7,538 bases of DNA from Candidatus Methanophagales archaeon (GCA_030668065.1 DAOUUS010000071.1:1-7538), one strand, 5' to 3'; counted from the stretch's first letter, positions 1 through 5,449 are shown. Program-made: numbers and translations. The notes: generated by a model not told the origin, from the letters alone.

Positions 1-324
1 CACGGTAGCTGCACCGAGTAAGGGTGGCACCAGACCCTCAGCGATAATCATGCTCGACTGCGCGAATTTGTACGGGATAAGGTCAATCAACCAGCCCACG
101 AATGCAAGAAGATAAGCCATACCGGGCTGATATAACGGCGCTGAACTGAACGGGTCAGGAACTGCCGGGTGTCCAAAAGAATAGATATATTCTGCCTGCC
201 TTGCCATATAAGCATCGTTATCCCACTTGGTTTCCCAGGTACCACCAATAAAGCGTATGGTAAAGGCTAAGATAAAGAGCAAGATAATAGTACTCAGCTC
301 TTCTATCTTCTTTCGTGCACTCAT
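1..324 (-). CDS. Oligosaccharyltransferase AglB/Stt3-like, N-terminal part (partial, runs off the window)
   Basis: This 108-codon open frame begins at an ATG (322-324) and continues past position 1, so only the N-terminus is visible. After a short basic start (MSARKK) there is a hydrophobic membrane segment at about residues 11-28. A predicted outward loop follows with the acidic motif W-DND-AY (D35, D37) and then a Gly/Pro-rich stretch (FGHPAVPDPF, LYQPG). A second hydrophobic stretch covers about residues 69-82 and a third lies near the window edge. GT-C glycosyltransferases of the Stt3/AglB type have this layout, with a DxD-like metal-binding motif in the first external loop. AglB transfers the lipid-linked glycan to Asn of secreted proteins at the outer face of the membrane. 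The WWDXG catalytic signature would lie further on and cannot be seen, so another GT-C family (ArnT/PMT-like) remains possible. An AAGGTG ribosome site supports the start. Confidence 0.66.
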   Translation of the reverse strand, partial: MSARKKIEELSTIILLFILAFTIRFIGGTWETKWDNDAYMARQAEYIYSFGHPAVPDPFSSAPLYQPGMAYLLAFVGWLIDLIPYKFAQSSMIIAEGLVPPLLGAATV

Positions 325-331
325 GGCTTCA

Positions 332-337
332 CACCTT
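332..337 (-). promoter_or_regulatory. Ribosome binding site of the AglB-like gene
   Basis: AAGGTG on the minus strand lies 7 nt before the ATG at 324, matching the 3' end of archaeal 16S rRNA. It fixes the start. An AT-rich box at 346-354 (CTTTATATA on the minus strand) is close to the ATG; if it were the TATA box, transcription would begin near the ATG and exclude this site. A more upstream box around 366-375 would fit a leader of about 20 nt. Confidence 0.6.
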
Positions 338-374
338 TTCTTTTGTATATAAAGTATAACTTCTACTTATTTAC

Positions 375-440
375 GACGCAGATTCACACGGATTCACACG
401 GATTTAATTTCTTCTGCGTTAATCTGCGTGAATCAGTGTC
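375..440. repeat. Imperfect inverted repeat with internal 10-nt quasi-tandem units
   Basis: The left arm (375-402) contains the unit GATTCACACG twice in tandem (381-390, 391-400). The right arm (413-440) carries related units in inverted orientation (TTAATCTGCGTGAATC). Laid out as a hairpin, 21 of 28 positions are complementary around a 10-nt AT-rich loop, and several of the mismatches are G/A differences that would leave G-U pairs on one strand. It lies between the end of gyrB and the start region of the AglB-like gene, both on the minus strand. It could be a decayed miniature element or a transcript-end structure. No protein is encoded. A relative occurs at 7181-7207. Confidence 0.7.
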
Positions 441-496
441 AATAATCATTTTAGTTGGATCTTATGCTTTCTTGTTTTCTGTGCCTGTCAAATGGG

Positions 497-2407
497 CTAA
501 ATATCTAAATTCATCACTTCCTTTGCATGCTCCTGTATAAACTTCCTCCTTGGTTCCACATCTTCGCCCATCAAGACCGTGAATATCCAGTCTGCTTCCG
601 CGGCATCTTCAAAATTAACGCGTTTTATGCACCGCGTGGCGGGATTCATTGTCGTCTCCCACAATTGATCTGGATTCATCTCTCCCAGACCCTTATACCG
701 CTGGATCTTAACACCCGTGTCTCCTTCCTTCACGTCCAACTCCTTCAGAACCTGTGCATATTCTTCATCCGAAAAGGCATACCGCGTCTCTTTTCGTTTC
801 TTTACCATATACAACGGTGGCAACGCCACATATATGTGGTTCGTGCGAACTAACTCCTGCATGTACCGGAAGAAGAAAGTAAGCAGCAGAGTTCTTATAT
901 GCGCACCGTCAACGTCCGCATCGCTCATTATGATTACCCGGTCATAACGTGATTTTTCTAAATCGAACTCCTCGCCGATGCCCGCACCCAGTGCAGTCAC
1001 GAGTGTCCGGATTTCAGTACTCTTCAATACCTTGTCTAATCGCGCCTTCTCCACGTTCAATATCTTACCACGAATGGGTAGGATCGCCTGAAAGTTTTTA
1101 TCGCGTGCCTGCTTCGCGGAACCGCCGGCTGAGTCGCCCTCTACTATATATATCTCTCTCTTCGCAGGGTCCTTCTCAGAACAATCCGCGAGCTTACCGG
1201 GTAACGAATCCATTAAAAAGTCTTTCTTACGTACTATTTCTCGTGCGTGCCGAGCCGCTTCTCGCGCTCTCGAAGCTTCTAACGCTTTTCGTATTATATT
1301 ATCCGCATCCTTTGGGTTCTCTTCCAGAAACTCCCACAGGTGTTCACGCACAACAGATTCCACAATGCCTTTTACTTCGCTATTTCCGAGTTTTGTCTTT
1401 GTCTGCCCCTCGAATTGCGGGTCTTTCAACTTTATACTTATCACAACCACGAGTCCCTCTCGCACGTCATCGCCATCTAAACTGACTTTCTTAAGCAGGT
1501 TGTTCGCTTTGCCGTACTCGTTTATCACCCGGGTCAACGCTGCTTTGAACCCACTTACGTGCTTACCGCCTTCTATTGTCTTCACGTTGTTCACGAACGA
1601 GAAGATATTTTCCGAATAGCTGTCGTTATATTGCAGCCCAAGCCCTACCCTTACATCATCTTTATCGGCTTCAAACGTTATTGGTTTGTGCAACACGTGC
1701 TTATTCCTGTTTATATAGTCCAGGAACGAAACTAATCCACCTTCATACTTAAAAGTCTTCGACTCGCCGCTTCGTTCATCTTTCAATAAAAGCGAAAGCC
1801 CGGGATTCAAAAAAGCTAGCTCTCTCACTCGAGTCGCTAAAATGTGGGCATCGAATTCGTGAACGCTGAAAATAGTGTCATCCGGTTTGAAAGTCACTTT
1901 TGTCCCCTGTGCAGAGCCTTCTGCATCCAAACCAATCAATTCTTTTAACTCACATGTCGGCTTACCATGCTCGTATCGCTGGTAATATCTCCGGCCTTCC
2001 CGTACCACTTCTACCTCCAGCCACGTTGAGAGCGCATTCACAACCGAAATTCCCACGCCATGCAGCCCACCAGCCACTTTGTAAACCTTATCATCGAATT
2101 TACCGCCGGCATGCAGCTTCGTCATTACCACTTCCACACCTGAAAGGTTGTATTCTACATGTGTGTCAACTGGAATTCCTCGTCCATTATCGCGTACCGT
2201 TATGGAGTTATCTTCGTGGATTATCACGTCTATTGTGTCACAAAAGCCTATTAACGCTTCGTCTACGCTGTTATCTATTGCTTCGTTTACTAAATGGTGG
2301 AGTCCCCGTGACGTTGTGTCACCAATATACATTGCGGGTCGCTTTTGCACCGCAGTTAAGTCCTTTAGCACTTGTATATCCTTAGCGCTGTATGTCGTTT
2401 CTTCCAT
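497..2407 (-). CDS. gyrB: DNA gyrase subunit B (type IIA topoisomerase ATPase/TOPRIM subunit)
   Basis: This complete 636-residue GyrB is the ATPase and metal-binding subunit that, with GyrA, introduces negative supercoils. The GHKL ATPase domain comes first: catalytic E42, Mg-binding N46, DNGRGIP with D73, K103 in LHAGGKF, the Gly-rich lid GGLHGVG (113-119), and R136 of the aminocoumarin pocket. These fall at the same numbers as I recall for E. coli GyrB. The transducer follows with QTKTKLG (K337). The TOPRIM domain begins at EGDSAGG (E424), has the DxDxD motif at D496/D498/D500, and ends in QRYKGLGEM (569-577). The length matches the short GyrB form lacking the large proteobacterial insertion. 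Archaeal gyrases are held to be of bacterial origin. No gyrA follows within the window; the next gene downstream is AglB-like. No ribosome site precedes the ATG, so a near-leaderless mRNA is likely. ParE is a less likely alternative. Confidence 0.97.
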   Translation of the reverse strand: MEETTYSAKDIQVLKDLTAVQKRPAMYIGDTTSRGLHHLVNEAIDNSVDEALIGFCDTIDVIIHEDNSITVRDNGRGIPVDTHVEYNLSGVEVVMTKLHAGGKFDDKVYKVAGGLHGVGISVVNALSTWLEVEVVREGRRYYQRYEHGKPTCELKELIGLDAEGSAQGTKVTFKPDDTIFSVHEFDAHILATRVRELAFLNPGLSLLLKDERSGESKTFKYEGGLVSFLDYINRNKHVLHKPITFEADKDDVRVGLGLQYNDSYSENIFSFVNNVKTIEGGKHVSGFKAALTRVINEYGKANNLLKKVSLDGDDVREGLVVVISIKLKDPQFEGQTKTKLGNSEVKGIVESVVREHLWEFLEENPKDADNIIRKALEASRAREAARHAREIVRKKDFLMDSLPGKLADCSEKDPAKREIYIVEGDSAGGSAKQARDKNFQAILPIRGKILNVEKARLDKVLKSTEIRTLVTALGAGIGEEFDLEKSRYDRVIIMSDADVDGAHIRTLLLTFFFRYMQELVRTNHIYVALPPLYMVKKRKETRYAFSDEEYAQVLKELDVKEGDTGVKIQRYKGLGEMNPDQLWETTMNPATRCIKRVNFEDAAEADWIFTVLMGEDVEPRRKFIQEHAKEVMNLDI

Positions 2408-2623
2408 GTTCTATGTATTTTAATGGGTGTTGTACATTTAAATTAAATAAAACATCCTCAAAACTTGACTTTCGCCATTATAAAACACAAGGTATTTTTT
2501 ACCAGCACCCTTTTTGCTACACACAATCGTTCAATTTCCCATAGCGACATTACAGACAATCTATTGGACGAGATAAAAACCAGCTATTGTAGCAATCTAC
2601 GGACTAACTTTTTATATTGTGTC
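2408..2623. other. AT-rich intergenic stretch without recognisable gene
   Basis: Apart from the gyrB promoter region at its left edge, I see no coding frame with family resemblance, no tRNA and no strong repeat here. A minus-strand TATA-like string (AATATAAAAAG, about 2608-2618) sits just downstream of the intron relic but has no obvious gene to serve except gyrB, which is too far for a short leader. If the intron relic was once inserted in a target gene, its 3' exon would start here; nothing in these bases identifies it. Confidence 0.5.
2436..2443 (-). promoter_or_regulatory. Candidate TATA box of gyrB
   Basis: ATTTAAAT, palindromic and inside a longer AT-rich run (2430-2450), is centred about 33 nt before the gyrB ATG. 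With the usual archaeal spacing of about 26 nt to the start of transcription, the leader would be only some 7 nt, which agrees with the absence of a Shine-Dalgarno sequence. Assigned by spacing only. Confidence 0.4.
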
Positions 2624-2626
2624 GCA

Positions 2627-2660
2627 GAGTAGGAGGAGGTCTTACGACCTCCGTCCCCTC
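2627..2660 (-). ncRNA. Group II intron domain VI with bulged branch-point A
   Basis: A hairpin on the minus strand has a perfect 7-bp upper stem (GGAGGTC with GACCTCC) closed by a GTAA loop, an internal loop, and a lower stem of GAGGGG with CCT and CTC. Between CCT and CTC one adenosine (plus-strand t2630) is left unpaired, where the lariat branch point is expected. The usual distance of 7-8 nt from that A puts the 3' splice site near 2624. The sequence there reads CTCTGC, not the common CTCTAC. Confidence 0.78.
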
Positions 2661-2663
2661 ATC

Positions 2664-2697
2664 AAACCGTACGTACGGATTTCCCGTATAACGGCTC
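2664..2697 (-). ncRNA. Group II intron domain V
   Basis: This is exactly 34 nt, the canonical length. It opens with GAGCCGT, which contains the catalytic AGC triad at positions 2-4, and closes with ACGGTTT, giving a 7-bp basal helix with G-U pairs. A GAAA loop sits at positions 15-18 from the domain start, as in the consensus. The apical stem (TACGG with CCGTA) pairs only with a one-base register shift, leaving a 5-nt loop, which hints at decay. Splicing competence cannot be judged, and the rest of the ribozyme is absent. Confidence 0.8.
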
Positions 2698-2799
2698 TCC
2701 GATGGCGTTGCTCCATTGCAAGGAGCCCCAGCCTCCCACCCCGCAATGAATTCGGTGGCATCCGATTGGGCCGATAACACACATGCCGGCTCATTTACT

Positions 2800-3688
2800 C
2801 TATGATTTAATTCCGTAAACATCATCAATTATCAACCTTCCAGAACCATTTACATCACCATCTCGTGGGTAGTTTTGAATGCCAAATCCTATTTTTCCCA
2901 CATTCCTTAAGTCTAATGTATCCCCATAGTATTGACAGCTGACATCAGGCCACCAGCAATCAAAACGGGTATATGGTACTTCAATACATACCCAATCCTC
3001 TACGACCGTTTTTCGATCTGATGAAACACCAAAGATTGTTTCATCGACATCTATATATTTCAGTCCAAGCTGAATTGTATTGGACTCACCACTGCCTTTA
3101 TAAAAAAAATTATTGCCTCTGTTCCAGATAATATCTCTGGATCAATTTCCTTATACATTGTTACGTACCCCTCCTCTTTCAAATCATAGGAAATTTCAAT
3201 GGCATTACCAGTCCTCCCAAGTACTGATTTAATATTTATTGAAGACCCTTTATCGTCTTTGCCCGTTTCCCAGCATGACGTACTATCCATATCATCAATG
3301 ATACGTACTGATGGTCCTTTATTAACAACAAAATGTACTTCTGAGCCTTTTTTGACTCGCAGCCCCGGTGATAAATCTTGAGAGATAACTCTGTCCTTAT
3401 CCTCCGTGTCATTGAATCGCTCTGTGAAAATAGGGATAAGTTTATTCTCCTGTAATTTAAGCTCAGCTTCGTCTTTTGATAGCCCAATTATATGAGGAAT
3501 CTCTGTTAGAACTGTCTGTTCATACCCATATGCTGCAGCAGCTGCACCTATTATAAAGAAGACGGCAGCAACGACTATTAAAATTGTCGGGGGGTATCCC
3601 TCGTCTTTAAGATTATTCCTGATATTATGCCTGCAGCCACGCCCATCAATAAAGATATGGTAAGTTGTGTGATATCTACTTCTGTCAT
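2800..3688 (-). pseudogene. Two-helix membrane protein with PASTA and carbohydrate-binding-like domains, broken by two frameshifts
   Basis: Joining three frames gives a coherent 296-residue protein from ATG 3688 to TAG 2800. Segments at about residues 8-28 and 35-54 are hydrophobic. Residues 63-126 form a PASTA domain (IPHIIGL, then QDLSPG, VKKGS and VVNKGP). Residues 130-296 resemble a CIA30/CBM-like beta-sandwich (IEISYDL, YKEIDPEILSG, FFYKGSG, WVCIEVPY, FDCWWPD, and a closing LIIDDV). A membrane-anchored, glycan-binding surface protein is the natural inference. The first frame ends at TAA 3578 after 36 residues. Adding one base, for example to the six-C run (plus 3589-3594), restores the frame into the second helix. 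The second break is at the eight-T run (plus 3112-3119), where one more T restores FFYKGSG. GAGGAG precedes the ATG. Both breaks could be true mutations, slippage-based switching, or homopolymer sequencing errors. No specific gene name is known to me. Confidence 0.72.
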
Positions 3689-3691
3689 ATT

Positions 3692-3697
3692 CTCCTC
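3692..3697 (-). promoter_or_regulatory. Ribosome binding site of the PASTA gene
   Basis: GAGGAG on the minus strand ends 3 nt before the ATG at 3688. The spacing is short, but it is the strongest Shine-Dalgarno-like string of the broken gene and supports this start, which leads straight into a hydrophobic segment. Confidence 0.55.
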
Positions 3698-3722
3698 TTT
3701 GTTTTATAAGTCACTCTACCCC

Positions 3723-3745
3723 GTACTTAAGTACAAGGCCTTTAA
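3723..3745. promoter_or_regulatory. Palindromic stretch upstream of the PASTA gene, possible operator/promoter
   Basis: GTACTTAAGTAC (3723-3734) is a perfect 12-nt palindrome. A second ACTTAA/TTAAGT pairing is possible between it and CTTTAAGTAAG (about 3739-3749). On the minus strand the AT-rich ACTTAAAGG lies about 50 nt before the ATG and could act as a TATA box with a leader near 27 nt. The remaining upstream stretch to the tRNA (3750-3930) shows no gene. Confidence 0.3.
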
Positions 3746-3935
3746 GTAAGCGCGAGGCCGGTAACCCACGTACCACCATATACGTTCATCATAGGTTATA
3801 TATACGCTTTCATATTTTTCTTCGTCTTCCTATTTCTCCCCTTTTACGCCCCTTGATTGCCGCTATTAACCTCCCCTCCCGCACTATAAACGAACTCTAT
3901 TTATCGTGCAATTATTTTTAATATCCAGAAGAAAG

Positions 3936-3945
3936 CTTTAATAAT
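3936..3945 (+). promoter_or_regulatory. Candidate TATA box of tRNA-Gly
   Basis: CTTTAATAAT, preceded by the purine-rich GAAAG typical of a BRE, is centred about 32 nt before the mature tRNA. Transcription would then start about 6 nt upstream of the tRNA 5' end, leaving a short leader for RNase P. Confidence 0.5.
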
Positions 3946-3971
3946 CTGTATGTATATTACACTTTTATAAT

Positions 3972-4042
3972 GCGTCGGTGGTCTAGGGGTATGACTTGGG
4001 CCTTCCAAGCCTACTGCCCGGGTTCAAATCCCGGTCGACGCA
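3972..4042 (+). tRNA. tRNA-Gly (anticodon TCC)
   Basis: A full cloverleaf of 71 nt is present. The acceptor arms GCGTCGG (3972-3978) and TCGACGC (4035-4041) pair over 7 bp with one G-U, followed by discriminator A4042. The anticodon stem is TGGGC/GCCTA (3997-4001, 4009-4013) around the loop CTTCCAA, which places TCC at 4004-4006. The T arm is CCGGG/CCCGG with loop TTCAAAT, and the variable loop has 4 nt. No CCA is encoded and no intron is present. It decodes GGA and, by wobble, GGG. It stands alone between the PASTA relic and the ribosomal operon, on the opposite strand to both. Confidence 0.97.
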
Positions 4043-4154
4043 TATTCAACCTTTTCAGTTAAAAAGAACAGCGTAATCGAAAAAGAAAGAAGTAATTGAA
4101 CAGCGCAGAAAAACCCACGAGAGTACAACACGAGAAAGAAAATCGAAAATGATA

Positions 4155-4212
4155 GCCACAGAGACCACAGAGCAGCGGGAAAATAGTCGGTGCTCTCGGT
4201 GTACTCGGTGGC
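4155..4212. repeat. Imperfect palindromic intergenic element with 9-nt quasi-repeats
   Basis: The left arm carries CCACAGAG twice (4156-4163, 4165-4172). The right arm (4186-4212) carries inverted relatives (GGTGCTCTC, GGTGTACTC, GGTGGC). Pairing the arms inward from GCCAC/GTGGC gives complementary blocks interrupted at regular intervals, because left units read CCACAGAG while right units, on the other strand, read CCACCGAG. It lies just after the aIF6 stop codon in the transcript sense, so it might shape the 3' end of the ribosomal operon mRNA or be a decayed miniature element. No coding capacity. The flanks (4043-4154) are A-rich and featureless. Confidence 0.7.
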
Positions 4213-4234
4213 AAAAAATACGTTTCTTAACTAC

Positions 4235-4942
4235 CTAAAACCCAAAAGCATCCACGATTCTGCCCAATTCCGCGCCTGTCGTCTCGTTCCCCGCGGCATA
4301 TCCTTTCGAGTTCGCGAGTAAAGCGGAACCTATTGCGGGCACGCCGAAATTTACACTGCCTATGTCCACAGGCAACTCGAATATCTGCTCTAAAAATTCT
4401 AATTCCTCGCGCGTGGCATCCTTATGCGCCAGAACGCCTTTGTTTGTCGCTACCGCAGCCATACCCACGGTGTTTAACCCGCTTAGCGTGCCCTTATAGA
4501 CTTCCACATCCAGAGTATCCTTTACCACTTCCACCGCCTCTTCCGAGAAACTCGGGTGCACCAGCGCAACTGTATCATTTGCGAGTATGATATTGCCCGC
4601 TGCACTTAACCTGTCACTATCGGGCAGTCGGTTAATATTCACCTCAAATCCTTCCTCAGTTGCTAACTCTACTATACGTTCTATTTCGCTATCCTGCGTG
4701 TACTGGGAAACGATAAAACCATTTGAGTTGCCCATAATCAAACAACCAATTAAAGAAGTATCTGCTATGTATGTCTTTATTACAGCCACCTTTAAGGCCC
4801 GTCCCAGCTCTACCGCTAAACTAGCCGGGGCACTCAAAGGCAAAATAAGCAACGATTCGGTGCAAGCAGCGAAAATACCTATATACGGACTCTCCTCTAT
4901 ACTAAAAGATCGCTCTATCTCTTTTCCCTTCTTCGCCGTCAT
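4235..4942 (-). CDS. Translation initiation factor aIF6 (ribosome anti-association factor)
   Basis: aIF6 binds the large ribosomal subunit and prevents premature joining with the small one; it is the archaeal counterpart of eIF6/Tif6, a pentein-fold protein of five pseudo-repeats. From the ATG at 4942 the product has 235 residues, slightly longer than the roughly 220 usual for the family. The family pattern is clear: SPYIGIFA near residue 18, then GCLIMGNSNGFIVS, NIILANDTVALVHP, YKGTLSGLNTVGMAAVATNKG, and a closing repeat with NFGVPAIGSALLANSKG. Each pseudo-repeat ends in a similar small-residue strand. The extra N-terminal 16 or so residues are charged (MTAKKGKEIERS). A GTG at 4945 directly upstream overlaps the L31e stop codon by one base and could also serve as the start. 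Either way translation is probably coupled to rpl31e. The usual downstream partner rplX/L18Ae is absent here. Confidence 0.95.
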   Translation of the reverse strand: MTAKKGKEIERSFSIEESPYIGIFAACTESLLILPLSAPASLAVELGRALKVAVIKTYIADTSLIGCLIMGNSNGFIVSQYTQDSEIERIVELATEEGFEVNINRLPDSDRLSAAGNIILANDTVALVHPSFSEEAVEVVKDTLDVEVYKGTLSGLNTVGMAAVATNKGVLAHKDATREELEFLEQIFELPVDIGSVNFGVPAIGSALLANSKGYAAGNETTGAELGRIVDAFGF

Positions 4943-4944
4943 CA

Positions 4945-5208
4945 CTATTCTACAAGCTCAGCTCTGACTATATCTTCCTCGGTTGTCACTTTTACTCTTA
5001 TCCGAGATGGCGGTTTCTGCGAACCCCGTTCCCACACCTTTTCGTTTATCTTCGTATCTAAAACGACGTACTCAGATTTTGTGTGCCTATGTAAATATTT
5101 CCTGATCAGTGCGATTGCTTTGTTGCCCCTTTTCCACCTCGGCGCCTTCTTTACATCCCTCAACGGTATCGTATAAATGCGTCCTTCTTTTCCTACTTCT
5201 TCTGCCAT
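4945..5208 (-). CDS. rpl31e: Large-subunit ribosomal protein L31e
   Basis: This 87-residue L31e is a component of the archaeal/eukaryotic 50S/60S subunit near the exit tunnel. The recognisable stretches are RIYTIPLRD near the N-terminus, then APRWKRGNKAIALIRKY, VVLDTKINEKVWERG and a basic RIRVKVT strand. I chose the ATG at 5208 because GGTGAG (5216-5221) lies 7 nt before it and because the resulting N-terminus (MAEE) matches the family. Two tandem GTG codons upstream (5223, 5220) would add five residues (MVSKD) and overlap that ribosome site. It follows rpl39e by 16 nt and abuts aIF6, a classical archaeal order. Confidence 0.95.
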   Translation of the reverse strand: MAEEVGKEGRIYTIPLRDVKKAPRWKRGNKAIALIRKYLHRHTKSEYVVLDTKINEKVWERGSQKPPSRIRVKVTTEEDIVRAELVE

Positions 5209-5215
5209 ATCTTTA

Positions 5216-5221
5216 CTCACC
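5216..5221 (-). promoter_or_regulatory. Ribosome binding site deciding the L31e start
   Basis: GGTGAG on the minus strand, 7 nt upstream of the ATG at 5208, matches the archaeal anti-Shine-Dalgarno. It lies downstream of the alternative GTG codon at 5223 and overlaps the one at 5220, so it argues for the shorter L31e. Confidence 0.65.
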
Positions 5222-5224
5222 ACT

Positions 5225-5383
5225 TCACGCTTTCAGCTTCGAACGTCTCCACTGCCGCCTTTTCGGATGTGTCGTCACTCTTCTGCTGGTTTTTACCATT
5301 ATCCACGCCGGAATCCGCCTGTTTTGCTTGCCCGCCTTACAAAGCCGGAGCTTCCTGCCTTTCGTGTTCTTCCCTATTGACAT
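5225..5383 (-). CDS. rpl39e: Large-subunit ribosomal protein L39e
   Basis: This 52-residue, very basic protein lines the exit tunnel of archaeal and eukaryotic ribosomes. The translation from ATG 5383 starts MSIGKNTKGRKLRL, continues with KQNRRIPAWIMVKTSRRV, and ends HPKRRQWRRSKLKA. It has the family's hallmark Trp residues in IPAW and QWRR, and the length is the usual 50-52. It is the first gene of the operon with rpl31e and aIF6. There is no Shine-Dalgarno before the ATG. A TATA-like box about 34 nt upstream implies a leader of only around 8 nt. A single Cys (C15) is the only slightly unusual residue. Confidence 0.96.
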   Translation of the reverse strand: MSIGKNTKGRKLRLCKAGKQNRRIPAWIMVKTSRRVTTHPKRRQWRRSKLKA

Positions 5384-5449
5384 TGTATAATTTTATACGA
5401 GAGCTTATTCAGTATTAAAATAATTTGTTTATTAAAGGTATAGACGCAA
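5384..5449. promoter_or_regulatory. Divergent promoter region between rpl39e and queD
   Basis: These 66 bases separate two divergent genes. One AT-rich 9-mer (5413-5421) reads TATTAAAAT toward queD and ATTTTAATA toward rpl39e. Its centre is about 33 nt from one start codon and 34 nt from the other. With archaeal spacing, both transcripts would have leaders of 7-8 nt. Whether one TBP site serves both directions or two overlapping sites exist cannot be told from sequence. Confidence 0.5.

Larger units (their letters stand above)
2624..2799 (-). mobile_element. Group II intron relic, 3' end only (domain IV end, V, VI)
   Basis: Read on the minus strand, the segment ends with the conserved 3' architecture of bacterial/archaeal group II introns. 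First comes a Gly-rich stretch with a GCTCC/GGAGC hairpin (2710-2714 with 2722-2726), of the kind found between the intron-encoded protein and domain V. A 34-nt domain V (2664-2697) and a domain VI with a bulged A (2627-2660) follow. Immediately upstream on this strand is the end of the PASTA gene rather than a reverse transcriptase, so domains I-III and the intron protein are missing. The upstream limit is uncertain and I set it at the PASTA stop codon. A 74-codon open frame crossing the segment (2604-2828) is best read as spurious translation of the intron RNA. Confidence 0.78.

Noticed and set aside
375..440. CRISPR array from the two GATTCACACG units
   Set aside because: The units are only 10 nt, directly adjacent without spacers, and arranged as an inverted pair.
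949..1485. 178-codon plus-strand frame opposite gyrB
   Set aside because: Low-complexity shadow of gyrB with no family resemblance; gyrB on the other strand is certain.
1900..2385. 161-codon plus-strand frame opposite the gyrB ATPase domain
   Set aside because: Antisense shadow: rich in Leu, Pro, Arg and His as expected from reverse reading of gyrB codons.
2604..2828. 74-codon minus-strand frame as a small protein gene
   Set aside because: It overlaps the end of the PASTA gene and is translated from group II intron domain V/VI, whose RNA structure explains its conservation-like look.
3236..3487. 83-codon minus-strand frame within the PASTA region
   Set aside because: It is out of frame with the PASTA domain, which reads clearly through the same bases in another frame.
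4587..4967. 126-codon plus-strand frame opposite aIF6
   Set aside because: Antisense to a confident aIF6 gene; no recognisable domain.
5384..5449. preQ1-type riboswitch before queD
   Set aside because: Predicted leader is only about 7 nt and no pseudoknot-forming elements are seen; such riboswitches are bacterial.
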